From Gnetum montanum (taxonomy: Eukaryota > Streptophyta > Gnetopsida > Gnetales > Gnetaceae), in NCBI GenBank assembly GCA_015680685.1, contig MNCI01020094.1, positions 852,574 to 916,573 of the forward strand: a stretch of 64,000 bases of DNA, read 5' to 3'. Below, piece after piece: positions 36,646 to 47,755 of this stretch. The translations under genes and the position numbers were made by a program. Position 1 is the stretch's first letter. Each line of letters starts with the position of its first letter. The notes under the pieces are model-generated. The model worked only from the letters and a program-made list of their open reading frames with translations. It did not search any database and was not told the origin of the DNA.

Positions 36646-39190
36646 GATAGATCAAATGTTGATGGCAAAGACATCGCCAGAAGAACTAGAAACCATGTTC
36701 TATGAAGAAGCAGTTCACGATGGACAAGACGATCTAGAATCCCACTCTGAGGAAGGCAATCATGTTGATTTCACCATGGACCCTCCCTCAACAATGTCTC
36801 ATATAAATCCATTGTTCATGATCACTACACCTTTTTCTAACATGGATTGATTCCCACGTTCACCGCGTTTACATTTTCTTTCTGTGACTATCTTCCCAGG
36901 TGAGGGTTCATCACAGATCATTCCTCAACAAACATGATTACCTAACTCACCTCATCGTGTGCCTGCACCTGTGCCACTGCATGTGCATGCAATCCCTGCA
37001 ACGTCAGCTACACTCCTAGCTCGCACGACAGAGCCTACCACCACAACATGGTGAGCTCCCAACATGCCCTTTGTCACACATCCTATGCAAAACCATTACC
37101 ATTTCCACCTTCAAGGCCACACCCCGCAAGTGCTAAACCCAATTGTAGGACCATTTCCTGTACCCCTAGCTACAAAAATAGTGTACCTAATAGTGCAGCT
37201 GATGGTGGTTGTCCCATCTACGCTAACCACCAGATTTTGAATGCCGCAAGCAACATTGCCGGAAAGGACTATCCCGCCAACCATCGGCCAAGCTGTTACC
37301 TCCATGCGGCTACCCGGTGTAGCTCCCTCTTCCATTTCACACATAAAATCATCATCTATGGGGCTGGACCAAGCCTTCCAGCTCATTTAAACCCTTATGG
37401 AGGAGGTCAAGAACCTTAAGGCTACTAGTTCTGACATGGTACAAGTCATGGACTTATACCAGGACGATCCTATTAATCTAGCCATCCCAGTTTTGTCATT
37501 GCCACCTGGGATGCCTCTTCCTCATTTCAGAAATACAATGGGGAAGGTGATCCCAATGCTCACCTCGTCCCTTTCAGGTTAGAGTCCTTATTGCTACAAA
37601 AATGGCCGCATACCATCATCCAAGTCTTTGATATGTCCTTAATGGGTAAAGCTTTGGATTGGTATCGAGCACTTCCACATGCTTCCATTTCAACATTGGA
37701 AGAGCTGTTAACCCAGTTTGTGAATCGCTTCAAATACAACCTAAAGCTAGAAGTCACACTGGATGAGCTCATGGGAGTTAGGAAAGATCCTCTTGAGTTA
37801 GTCCAAAAGTTCATACAACATTGGAGCGCCACCTTGAACGAAATTCGCGAACCCATCGCGGATGCCCATCTATTGGCAATCTTCAAGGGAGCAGTCAACG
37901 ACTTTATCAAGTCTAAGCTGTATTACCTCACCCCCTGTTCCCTCAGGCAAGCATTTGCCCAGACTAAGGGCATCCAAGACACGGTGGAGGCAAGTAAAGA
38001 TCTGGCATATGTGGCCTACAGAAACACCCACAACAAGGGTAAAGATAAAGCTAAAGCCACAACTACTATAGTCGTGGTAGTTGTTGAAGGGGTCAAGAAG
38101 AAAGGCAACAATAACAAGAAAATAACTGTGGAGCTAGCTGAATTGGCAACAAGCATAGGTGGTACCAATCATGAAGCTCCTTCTTCCCCCGCAGCACCTC
38201 CACAGCCGAGGCCAAAATTTGAGCGTAAGGATCGCTCAAATTACGCAACCCTACCTATGAAGCCTTCAGAACTTCTAAAGAAATTATTGGAAACTATCCA
38301 TATCTAACATAATGTCATGTCCGAGGAGGCTCTGAAATGCCATAGGCACCACTGCGAGTTACTCAAGAATCCCTCCTTAGCCCAACGTAACAAACCGCCT
38401 GTGCCCAAGAACTTTAAGCTAGACCGATTCTCTGACTATCATCAATTGTGTGTCCATGATACGGACTATTGTTGGGCATTGAAAGATGACATCTAATGTC
38501 TGATAGATCAAGGTGACTTGATCTTAGATAGTAGTAGCTCAACATGCCTAGAAAACCAAGACATGCATGTGTACCAAGACCCATTGAATGCAAACAATGT
38601 AGGGTACACAATCAATGCAGTAGGGACAAAGGGCGATAATCATGTGTACCTGAGGCAGCCTTTTGTGTTACAAACGCAACCTCGCTCGACCCAAAAGATA
38701 GGTTCGTTGACATCGATGAGTGGCACTCCAAGGCACCCTTTCATCCTCTGAACTTCATCCCAGAATGCATCCTGATAGCCTGCGATCGTTAAAGCCGTAG
38801 CATAGCCTGCGCCTATACCCAAGGCACCCTTAGTTATTAGAGTGTCAAAACTATCAACCGTCCCTCCTATGTAGGGGAAATGCTCTAAGTCAAACCCACC
38901 TACTATCACCGTTGATGCAGCCAATGGTCCTCTTACACTGGGATTACCCAAACCTCAACCCCTCGCTTCAGCATTGTTATGCCCACTTGCTAAGGATAAA
39001 GAGGTTACACGAAAGTAATTATCTCCCCTAGGCCAAAGGAAGCCTAACCCTCGGTGAACTGCCAGTCCTCCCCACGAAATTTGCCTCTTAGGGTGAATGG
39101 AGGAGGAAAAGGGTGACAGACACTCCGATCGTGGGCAGCATCTCTTTGATGCCTTGGCAAAAGTCAAACAGGCTTTGAAATAGAAAAATA
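36646..39190 (+). pseudogene. gag of element E
   Basis: The N-terminal remnant reads 'QMLMAKTSPEELETMFYEEA', followed by a Pro/Thr-rich part with shifts. The capsid domain spans 37,400-38,060: 'MDLYQDDPINLAIPVLSLP', 'YNGEGDPNAHLVPF', 'GKALDWYRALPHASISTLEEL', 'FVNRFKYN', 'QKFIQHWSATLNEIREP' and 'LAIFKGAVNDFIKSKLYYL', a textbook plant Retrotrans_gag. A knuckle-like segment near 38,420-38,500 reads 'DRFSDYHQLCVHDTDYCWALK', the Tat-type CxxHxxxxHxxxxC region with partial ligands. One frame (37,591-38,307) is open for 238 codons. It would form particles and bind RNA. Confidence 0.85.
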
Positions 39191-39195
39191 CAACG

Positions 39196-39954
39196 TTGAG
39201 CCTTTATGACTTCCCCATGACATCGCAAACACATCGTGAAGCTATGGTTTTCATGCTAATGTCCATACCTATGGACGAAAGCCTGCCAGTAGACGAAGGA
39301 GCAATTCACTCCATCATGGTTCCCTCTGTCACTACAAAACCTGGTCCCACCCCATTAACCTTTTATGATGAATCCATCAAGGATGAACCTGAGGGTCAAG
39401 TGACTATAGCACCCATGTTCATCACTATCCGGGTTGGCCAGCACTGAATCTGGAGAGTACATGTAGATGACGGGGTAGCCACTAATGTCATCCCTTATCC
39501 CATAGTGGATAAATTAGGCTTGATCGATCAGATTAGTCCTACAACAATGTCATGCCTAAAGTCATTCAACGGGGCATGGGTGTACGTCAAAGGGACCATC
39601 CACATCAACTTTGTAGTAGGGGATCAATTCCCCATAGATGCTATGTTTATCATGATTGAAGAGATGCCCAGACTCAATCTAATTCTTGGGAGGTCTTGGT
39701 TAGCCCAAATGAGGGCAGTTTCATCACCCATTCATCAGAAAATCCATTTGCCTTATGCATGGGGATAAGTGGTTATCCACGGTGATGAAATAATCTCTCA
39801 GGCTGTTAATAAGATAGAGACAGAACAAGGGTCGGAGATAGAAATGTCTGAGAATCAGTCCCCTGTTCTAGTACCCGAGCAAGCTGAAATAGTGGCTGAT
39901 GATAGTCTAACTTGGGCCGAACTACCATTCCCATGGGAAGATTGTGTGTTGTGA
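39196..39954 (+). pseudogene. protease of element E
   Basis: Three consecutive frames give the Tat-type retropepsin. It starts with 'VTIAPMFITIRVGQH', then (after a stop) 'RVHVDDGVATNVIPYPIVDKL', where the active-site triad reads DDG rather than DG/DS-G. 'GTIHINFVVGDQFPIDAMFIM' and the C-terminal 'LNLILGRSWLAQMRAVSSPIHQKI' follow. A tail with 'VVIHGDEI' and an acidic stretch ending 'WAELPFPWEDCVL' follows, stopping at 39,952. In intact relatives the frame would pass to RT through an intron or readthrough; here the 5.7-kb interval begins. Confidence 0.8.
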
Positions 39955-40204
39955 AGGAGAAGGGCCATAAATATCCCCGTCCTTATGCATCATTAAAGAT
40001 GAAGGCAATTAAGAAACAGTTATAGAGTTAGCAAGTAAAACAATGTTGCCTAACTACTAGGGTCTTATCAATCACTCTGTTTATGCTTATTGTCTATGCT
40101 TCTTTTGTTTACACATGTATTTACACTTTTTGCAAGTTAATTTTATTACACTCTTGTTTACCTTTGTGTTTAGCTTTACGTTTTTATCTTCTTTACTCCT
40201 ATTA

Positions 40205-40630
40205 CACTATGGCCTGAAATGGCCTTAAACTAGCAACTGTATCTACACTTTGCACTTAATTACACAAAGGCCTGAAATGGTCTTAAACTAGAAAACTTCT
40301 ACATTTTGTACTCGAATTACATAAAGGCCCAAAATGGCCCTAAACTAGCACCTTCATTTACGCATGGCACTTGAATGAGCTATGGCCCGAAATGGCCTTA
40401 AACTAGAAAATTCACTTACCCTTTGTATCTAAATCCCATTTATGCTTGGAACGCAAATTTCATTCACACTCTATTCCAGAATCCAATTTAAGCCTACTTT
40501 TCATACTTTAAAACTAAAAAACAACAAAAAGGGGCCCAAATGGCCTTAAACTAGCAATATCATTTATGTTTTACATTTAGACAATTTAATAGTCTGCGAT
40601 GGTTTCAAACTAGTAACCAAATTGACACTA
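40205..40630 (+). repeat. spacer array of 'GGCC..AAATGGCCTTAAACTAG' units
   Basis: At least six units recur about every 55-65 bp (near 40,215, 40,275, 40,332, 40,390, 40,540 and 40,598), each with 'ccttaaactag' or a one-base variant. Bases between units are AT-rich and unrelated. Similar words reappear at 45,285-45,500 and 49,085-49,400, so the word brackets both the antisense gene and the pol block. Confidence 0.75.
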
Positions 40631-41103
40631 TGCTCTCAAAACTAACCATAACTTATCACAATGTTAAAACCTACGATACATTTTACATAAAAAGAAAACA
40701 ATGAAAAGAACATTAACATTAATACAAAAATTTGTCTTGAATATGTTAAAAATAAGAAAAATAGTCTCTTGTCTTCACCACAATAAAACATTAGGTTGAT
40801 CTATTACACATCCCCCTTACTACCACTGTCTCCTGTATCCCCTAGTTCAATTTCTACTCCGAGGAGGTTGTCCTCATAGAGGCCACCCTTTGCACGAGGA
40901 ACCCTTTCATAAGGATGATTGTCTTCGTGAGACCCTTCAGCACGCTCTATCTCCTGCAAATCCTCTTCGTGAGGGTCACCACCTTCGTTAGCTTCATCCT
41001 GTCAAGGAATTTCCTTAGGTTGTTCCTGCAATCAGACATGGCACATAGATTAACATCATTATCAAAACTAGGTATAACAAAACGCAATAATACTACAACT
41101 CAC

Positions 41104-41920
41104 ATGTGACGGTCTAGCATCAGCAGCAAAGGGAACTTGTTCTAAGCCAATCCATAGATGGCCCATGATTTCGTCCTCAGTGAGCTCAGACCAAACCCCA
41201 TCTCCTAGATCAGTTCCAGCCTTGACCTTCCCCTTCTCCATGGGAGTCCATCGGGGTGGTTCGGGGAAGAAGGAAGGGATGGTAGTCTCACCTCCAGGAA
41301 GAGTAACTTCCCTTTCCGGAGAGGCACTCACCATCACTTGCTTCTAGAACTTTTCAAATGACTTGGAAGTGCCTATAACATCAAGAAACAGTCCAAGTGA
41401 TTAAGCCTCAACGGTAGAATCCCTATAGTGTTGACGGTAGGCAGCGCTTTCTTGTTTGTAAACATGTTTATGATCCTTTTACGTCTGCTCCCACTCTTGT
41501 ACACTCACGCTATAATCCTTGAAGTCCTAGTTCTTCTGAGCAAGGAGGTCTATCTGCATGCATTGTTCAACCAGTTCATGGCTAGTTTGGACACTGTTCC
41601 TAACAACAACCTAGTAATGGGTGTAGTCAATGATACTGTCCTCCAGTCTTCACCTCCCATTTCCTAGGCTTGCAGGAATTCATTCTGTGTTCTTAGATCC
41701 TCAACCTCATCGCGTAGATCCATTCTCTCCTTCTTTGACCTCTGCAATCTCTTCCAAAGGTCCTCATTTACACTCTGACACTCCCATAAGGAGTGAGTTG
41801 AGCGTAAAGCACATTTACACATTTCTTCATAAATGTTGTACGACACAACAATCGCTTCTGATGAGGGCCCGACGGTGTCTAAATCAATGGGTGTTGATGG
41901 GTCCCACCTAAGGCGAGCTC
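41104..41920 (-). pseudogene. exon 8 of the antisense gene (coiled-coil-like)
   Basis: The acceptor is gttattag and the donor gtgagt. The first part reads 'SEAIVVSYNIYEEMCKCALR' and 'NEDLWKRLQRSKKERMDLRDEVEDLRTQ', charged with heptad-like spacing. After a one-base shift the second part continues 'SVQTSHELVEQCMQIDLL' and 'VSVQEWEQ'. It ends with a Pro/Gly-rich segment ('EREVTLPGGETTIPSFFPEP') and 'ELTEDEIMGHLWIGLEQVP'. Length implies one net frameshift. Confidence 0.65.
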
Positions 41921-42521
41921 CTAATAACATGAAAATAATAGTTAGACATAATTAAGTAGCATAATTTCACAGTAAAACAACCTCTACGTAATGATCATAG
42001 CATATCGGCTTCAGGATTGATTCGCTCTAAGAAACCGATCATATCTTGAATGACCCCTTCCGTAAAGGTGAATTTATTAGAAAATTTTCCCCAGGATTGA
42101 GTCACCACCACTGTCAAGGGCACGCTCTAGTCACCTATTATGCAGGACAAAAGGTATGACTGAGATATTACGACAACTAGTACAAAATAAAAATTAATTT
42201 TATCAAGAGACAAACCACTTACCTCGGTTAATTCTAGCTGAAAGAACTTTGGCATCCTCCATAGCTATTTCCTCTCATGTGTAGGAGGCTATGCACTTCT
42301 CGTCTTATTAACTGGCACCTCTTCTTCTAAGATCGAGGCCCCTTCTCCATGCCATAAGACCATAGCCCCTATTTCAGGGGTCAACCGGTCTGCAACCTTT
42401 TCCCTCACTATCAGACAACATGGCTAGTTAACATAGGATTGCACTTTTTTTTCAACGAATGTTACACTACATAACAGCGTCTTCGCACAAACTGTAACCA
42501 TTAATACATCTTCACACTTAC

Positions 42522-43571
42522 CGCTTGAAGGATTGCTCCTCTGAAATCTTATCTGCATTTTCCTCCCGACACCACCCGTTGGCTCGGAAGATCCCTCGTT
42601 CAAACGAGGCTTTTTCCGTGACACGGATGAATCCACTATCTTAGTAGCCAATTGCTTCCCTCTCGATACATTGCTGATGTAAGAGGGAGGTGCTCCACCC
42701 ACACTGTCTTGGCCTTGCATTCGAGGTGCAGCCATACTCCTGGTCATCATCGAAAATGACTCCCCTATCCCCTCAGGCGGGTCTTGCGATCGGATAGTGC
42801 TGAAAATGTGGGAGATCCATGGTTTGGAGATCTGGGTGCCATCTCGTTGCACCCAGACCCCATCCCTCTAGACCACTAGAAATTTGGCAAAACGCTGGAA
42901 GTAAGCTATGAAGAAGGAAAAATGCACATTGAAACAGGATTCAAGCTTCTGGTGAAGCCTGATCATCTCAATGCATAAGCCTTCAACAAAATAGCTCGCG
43001 TAATTGAAGCATGTTCCCTCCTCTAAGACCTCTCGCATGATTCAGGCCTACTCAATCGTGAGGAATCTCCCCTGCGAGAGTGTCTTGGGGATGGCCTAGG
43101 CCCGAAAAAAGGGGTAAACGATGTTGGCCACTGCGAACACAATCCTATCACCAGGGATCCCTTTACTTTCTTTCTGAACCCGTAGCCACTCCTCTATCTC
43201 CTTCTAGAGCTTGGATCTCCTCTTCGACTTTTCATCTATGGGAAAACCATCGAAGGGGAACCCAAAGAAATTGACAAATAGCTGAGCGTCAATGTCAAAA
43301 TTTACGCGCACATTATGTACACGTACGCAGAGATGCTCGGCTTCCTTGCTAAAGGAGTTGACCAAGGTTAACATTTCACCTACAGTAGCATCAGGGGTTA
43401 TGGCTAGGAAAAGGTCCATCAATCCAGCTTCCCGAATGTTATTGGTTACTACAATCGGGGCCGCTCTATGGCCGAGCCAACATTGTGCCTCCTTTATGTC
43501 ACCATAACGGAAGAAGAGACTGCTGGCCTCGTGACCCGAAGCCATAATCGTAATCTCATCTAATTCCCTGA
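42522..43571 (-). pseudogene. exon 5 of the antisense gene (largest, 1,050 bp)
   Basis: The acceptor is gtgttaatag and the donor gtaagt. The reading phase from exon 4 joins 'FGP' to 'VRELDEITIMASGHEASS'. The first 120 codons are open ('YGDIKEAQCWLGHRAAPIV', 'REAGLMDLFLAITPD', 'FVNFFGFPFDGFPIDEKSKR'). Five stops follow (four TAG, one TGA), then an open Ser/Gly/Arg-rich end with 'SRKKPRLNEGSSEP', a possible nuclear-localisation-type basic cluster. Composition argues for a once-functional protein. Confidence 0.7.
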
Positions 43572-43660
43572 CTATTAACACAAATCCATAGTTAAACCAA
43601 AATGATTTTACATCATCATCACACAATATTGACATAATTCATTATTATGACAAAGCTTAC

Positions 43661-43934
43661 CAGGCCCGAAAGGTAAAGGAAAGGGAGGAATTTTCCTTTG
43701 TACATCAGCAGCAGTGAGGGGAGGGTCTAGAGTCCACTCCCTATCCAACCATCTAAGTTTCTTGCACCTAGAAAAGAAGTCAGCATAATGGGTAGGGTAT
43801 TCTAGGATCTTGAATGCCAGATGTCCCATGCCGGCAGCCTGCACATTGATGATAGAGGTAAATTCCCTTATAGCACTCTCGGCCAATGACAATGTGTCAT
43901 TGTTGCCCATAAGACCATTTTCATGATAAAAAGC
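43661..43934 (-). pseudogene. exon 4 of the antisense gene
   Basis: It is open throughout, without stops. The acceptor is ctgacatag at its start and the donor gtaagc at its end. Text includes 'SLAESAIREFTSIINV', 'GMGHLAFKILEYPTHYADF' and 'PPFPLPFGP'. It is one of the two exons (with exon 2) that stay open in full; the joint to exon 3 is the only one out of phase by one base. Confidence 0.7.
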
Positions 43935-45017
43935 CTATGTCAGAAACACAAACAGCTCTTTACAATCAATACACATCTAAACAGTAGTTAGCATTACAAT
44001 ACTGCGAAGTGAAACAGAACTTACCCACCTGCGTAATACACGGTACCAGGAGGATTCTAGAAGTAAGTTGTGAGATGACAAGCCACAAATATAGTGTTAT
44101 AGGCATGATAATAGTTAAACTTGGGCATTTCCCATATCTAGCTTAAACACCTTAAACCTCTGACATTCTGTTCTCGGTCTTCTACTTGCATAGTTTCAAT
44201 CGCGCCGTTTGACAAAAATGCTAAGACGCTCTGCGTCGAACCGACTAATAACATCTCTAAAATAGTTGTAGCTTCATTACCTGGTAGATGCAAACAAATG
44301 ATTATGCTATAGTTTCAAAGAATAAATTGCAAAAAATCCCATGCACCTCTTCGGAACCATACCGCCTCCCCCTTTAGACGAGCATGAGGGGGAGGAACTT
44401 TGGCCGCGGGGACATGAACGCAACATAGAATTCCCACGATGTCCAAAATGATTAGGATGGGCCTTAACATAATACTATAAAATACAAATGTACTACTGTA
44501 GAAAAAATCTTGCCAGGAATATTTGTTATGCCACACTAGGGCTCGTACAATTCCTAGAAAATTACAGCGTATACTGGAGGCGCATAGCCAAAATCGCCTT
44601 AACCCTTGTAATAGCTCAAGGTCCGTCTCTAACAAAGGCAACGAAATAAAATACTTTGTATTACTCTGACACAACATATCATTATCATAAAAAATTTCAT
44701 TTCATTACATTTACATGCTACACCTTATCTCTACACAACATTATTTCTTATCGTCTAAACCTTCATAACAATAGTTCAGTTCGTGCAGATAGACATTAAC
44801 ACCATGATACAACATTAGAACCCAAAATAGACAAACCAAGACACTGCAACAAACATGAAGATAGTGTAAAAATGAAAAAAGGGTGAACAACAACTTACCG
44901 GTTAAGTGAGGTAACTTCCAAAGCTTCTACTCTAGCCTATGAAACCTGCTGCACACTCTTCTGCATCTCGTCTATCCTGGCCAACTTAGCATTCTTGCCT
45001 TTAACCTTGGGTGCCAT

Positions 45018-45660
45018 TGTTGCAAAGGTCTAAATTGAACAAAATCCTTGTAAAATCATCTACTCACACCTTTTTTACGCTCTCTTCTCGCTATAACCAA
45101 GTCTAAATTTGTGATATCGGTAACCTGTTTTGAGTATGAACCACTAGCTTATAAACAAAATTCTCAAAACCAACTGATTCTTTTCACCCAATCGATGCGA
45201 ACCTTTCCTGAAACGCGGATGTCAGTATGACATAAAACATGAAGATCTAGGCATTAATGTCGCAGATATCATGTGAGTTGCAGTCCGAAATGACCCTAGA
45301 CTAACGTGATGTTTATGACCTCGTAATTCGCCAACATTAACTACGATCTGTCCAAAATGAAAATCCAACTATTTCGACACGCTACACACACCATGTTGCA
45401 CATCTCATCTCATTTCATATGCTCGGCATTTCTTTTTTACAAAATTTATTTTTACAAAACTTTTGTAATGGTCCACTAAGACCTTAAACTAGAAACTTCT
45501 CTAACATGCCATCCTGACACAAAAAACAAAAAAAAAATTATCATTTAACAGATTAGCGAAAAAATGATGTAACAACTTCCATTTTTGGCGGTTTGCAGGA
45601 TCACTTGAAAATGGATGCAGCTTTATCCAAACCCTTAGTATTAATAGGGCTGCATGGGAA
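45018..45660. other. spacer upstream of the antisense gene and of RT
   Basis: It contains two or three copies of the array word ('accctagactaac' near 45,292, 'accttaaactagaaac' near 45,482) and a TATA-like word read on the minus strand (45,156-45,149). It would hold the antisense promoter and, for the sense transcript, the sequence before RT. No coding is seen. Confidence 0.5.
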
Positions 45661-45682
45661 GGTTGTTAGATAGTACGATCGC

Positions 45683-46737
45683 ATGCTAGTAGGAACAAAC
45701 CTTTCTCTTTATGACGCAACCATAGCAACATTGGAAGCATCCCTAGACTGGCCAGAACATCTGACCCAAACACTTGACCTGGAGGCTGGTGATGTAACCG
45801 TGGACCCTCTCAGTGATGTCCTTGTGGTTACGCACAAAGGAGAAAATAAAAATTTGAAGGTTAGTTCTCTCCTAGACCAACAGATGCAGAATGACATGAC
45901 CCAAGTGCTCCAAAGCAACGCCGCTGTATTCGTGTGGTCATATGAAGACATGCTAGGTTCAGACTCGAGATTAATACAGCACAACATCATCTTAGACCCA
46001 CGCATCAAACCAATTAGATAGAAGGCATGAAATATTAAGTCAGAAATCATGCTAGCAGTGCGTGATGAAATTACCACATTATATCAGGTTTCATCCGTGC
46101 GGTTGATTACTCCGATTGGATGTCGAACATTGTAGTTGTCTCTAAGAAAACAGGAGGCATATGCATTTGCATAGACTTACGGGATCTGAACAAAGCTACA
46201 ATTAAGGACAACTTTCCATTACTGAGTTTCGACCAACTAATCGACACAATAGCTAGCCATGCACTCCTGTCCTTTATGAATGGTTTCTCAAGCTCTAATC
46301 AAATTCGTATTAACCCAGAGCACCAATTGACCATAACATTCATGATGTCCTGGGGGACTTTCTACTACACCATGATTCCTTTCAGATTAAAGAACGTCGG
46401 AGCAACATATCAACGAGCCATGACATATATCTTTAGCGATTACCTGTTAGGGAGATTGAACGACCATGTAGATGACATAGCTGTCAAATCTATAAAGTCA
46501 GAAGATCATTCACGAGACCTGGAGTTAGTCCTTAAACGATGTCTCCAACATGAATTATGGCTTAACCTAAAGAAATCCATATTCAGAGTCAAAATCAAAC
46601 ACATGTTGGGGTTTGTGGTATCAGAGACTGGCATCCGAGTCAACCCCAACAAGGTTAAGGCCATTGTTGAGTTGACACCACCAACAAATCTCAAGGAACT
46701 ACATGGGTTACAAGGTAGGCTTCAGTTCATGAGGTAG
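45683..46737 (+). pseudogene. reverse transcriptase of element E
   Basis: The linker frame 45,683-46,020 carries 'QSNAAVFVWSYEDMLGSDSRLIQH', the Tat form of 'FAWSYxDMPGIDPxxxxH'. After a short break (46,020-46,110), frame 46,120-46,737 gives the RT domain: 'IDLRDLNKATIKDNFPLLSFDQLID', 'LLSFMNGFSSSNQI', 'YYTMIPFRLKNVGATYQRAM', 'DHVDDIAVKS' and 'HMLGFVVSETGIRVNPNKV'. The catalytic box reads HVDD (usually YVDD), and the upstream catalytic Asp in 'FMDG(Y/F)SG' is now Asn. It copies element RNA to DNA in relatives. It is probably inactive here. Confidence 0.9.
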
Positions 46738-47295
46738 TTCATTTCAAAGTTAACAGATAAATTACACCCCATGCAACATCTTTTGAAGAAGGGTGTCAAT
46801 TTTGAATGGACCAATGACTGCCAGCGTGCATTTGACAACTTAAAAGAAGAACTGCAACATTTATCAACGATTTTTCCACCACAAAGGGATCAAACTTTCT
46901 ACATTTATCTAGCTAACTCGGACGTGTCTATAGATGCATTACATTGCCAAAAAAGGAACGATGGGTTAGAAGCACCTATCTATTACCTCAATCATGCTCT
47001 ATTTGCGTACAAAATAAGGTACAACGAAGTGGAGCATAACTGTTTGGCATTAGTTTTTGCACTTAAAAAATGTAGGCATTATATTTTCCGCAGTCAGGTC
47101 AACATAATTTGTAAAATTAACGTTCTGTGGGCTATCTCTAACAATTTGTATGAAAGTAGCAGAATAGCTCATTGGAAAGCTATCACGGCTGAGTTCGATT
47201 TACATTATGTTGGCCAGTCATCCACTAAAGGCCAAACCATAGCTGACCAGTTAGCAACATCACCAGTTAACGATCAAGCTATAATAGAGCCATAA
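46738..47295 (+). pseudogene. RNase H (first) of element E
   Basis: A single frame from 46,771 reads 'HLLKKGVNFEWTNDCQRAFDNLKEEL', the connection, then 'FYIYLANSDVSIDALHCQKRNDGLEAPIYYLNHAL', 'RYNEVEHNCLALVFALKKCRHYI' and 'AEFDLHYVGQSSTKGQTIADQLA'. This is the gypsy RNase H-like domain with its conserved E (YNEVEH). The TD-type catalytic residue in the 'vhTD' strand is not kept ('IICKINVLWA'). Confidence 0.85.
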
Positions 47296-47329
47296 TTCCC
47301 AGATGAACATGTACACAGTTTAAGCCCTG

Positions 47330-47755
47330 TATCAGCAAGCCTTGAAGCAACATTATATTTTAACGGAGCTTCAACCACTAGAGGTGGCAGTGCTTCTGTT
47401 GTTATTACACTTTCTCCTAAGGATGTGCATCTATCAGCCTACCGTCTGACCTTCCCATGTACAAACAACATGGTAGAGTATGAGGGGCTCCTCAGGGAAT
47501 TATTAAGGGCTAGAGAACTCAATGTTCGACACCTGGCAATCCGAGGTGATTTGATGCTGATAATCAATCAAATCACAGGAGTCTACACCTGCAAGGCTGT
47601 ACACCTATAGCCCTACTGTCATATGGCCAAAGATCTCTTGAAGCAATTCGTGACAACCGATGCTTAACATGTGCCGCGCAATGAAAATGTTGTTGCTGAT
47701 GCACTGGCAACTCTGGTGTTAAACGTGCCACCACATTTGTTTGCCACTTGGCCCA
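47330..47755 (+). pseudogene. second, archaeal/plant-type RNase H of element E
   Basis: It reads 'ATLYFNGASTTRGGSASVVI' (normally YFDGA, so catalytic Asp to Asn), 'FPCTNNMVEYEGLLRELLRARELNVRHLAIRGDLMLIINQI' (E and D kept) and, past two stops, 'HVPRNENVVADALATL' (final D kept). A second RNase H in this position is the hallmark of Tat/Ogre elements. Confidence 0.9.

Larger units (their letters stand above)
40804..45017 (-). pseudogene. nine-exon antisense gene inside element E, unknown product, broken
   Basis: I do not recognise the family. On the minus strand the ATG at 45,017 (MAPKVKGKNAKL) begins a split frame. Exons: 45,017-44,899; 44,663-44,347; 44,280-44,025; 43,934-43,661; 43,571-42,522; 42,407-42,223; 42,126-41,988; 41,920-41,104; 41,025-40,804 (stop TAA). 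Every intron is GT-AG; donors are mostly gtaag(t/c) or gtgagt, exon 2 uses gtgcat, and introns are 66-235 bp. Phase is kept at all junctions except exon 3/4. The product would be about 1,125 residues: a globular N-terminal half ('FNYYHAYNTIFVACHLTTYF', 'RWLDREWTLDPPL', 'LDLFLAITPDA'-like text in exon 5), a Ser/Pro/Lys-rich basic part (end of exon 5), a Glu/Gln/Arg-rich coiled-coil-like stretch (exon 8) and an acidic tail (exon 9). About 17 in-frame stops (mostly TAG) and a frameshift in exon 8 make it a pseudogene here. A TATA-like word (tttataag) lies about 135 bp upstream. Confidence 0.7.

Noticed and set aside
37111-37910. Minus-strand frames at 37,111-37,386 and 37,560-37,910
   Set aside because: They are antisense shadows of the gag capsid region of E, which is clearly sense.
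41630-41911. Plus-strand frames at 41,165-41,347, 41,428-41,667, 41,630-41,911 and 43,292-43,507
   Set aside because: They are shadows of exons 5 and 8 of the minus-strand gene; they have no domain text and no phase continuity.
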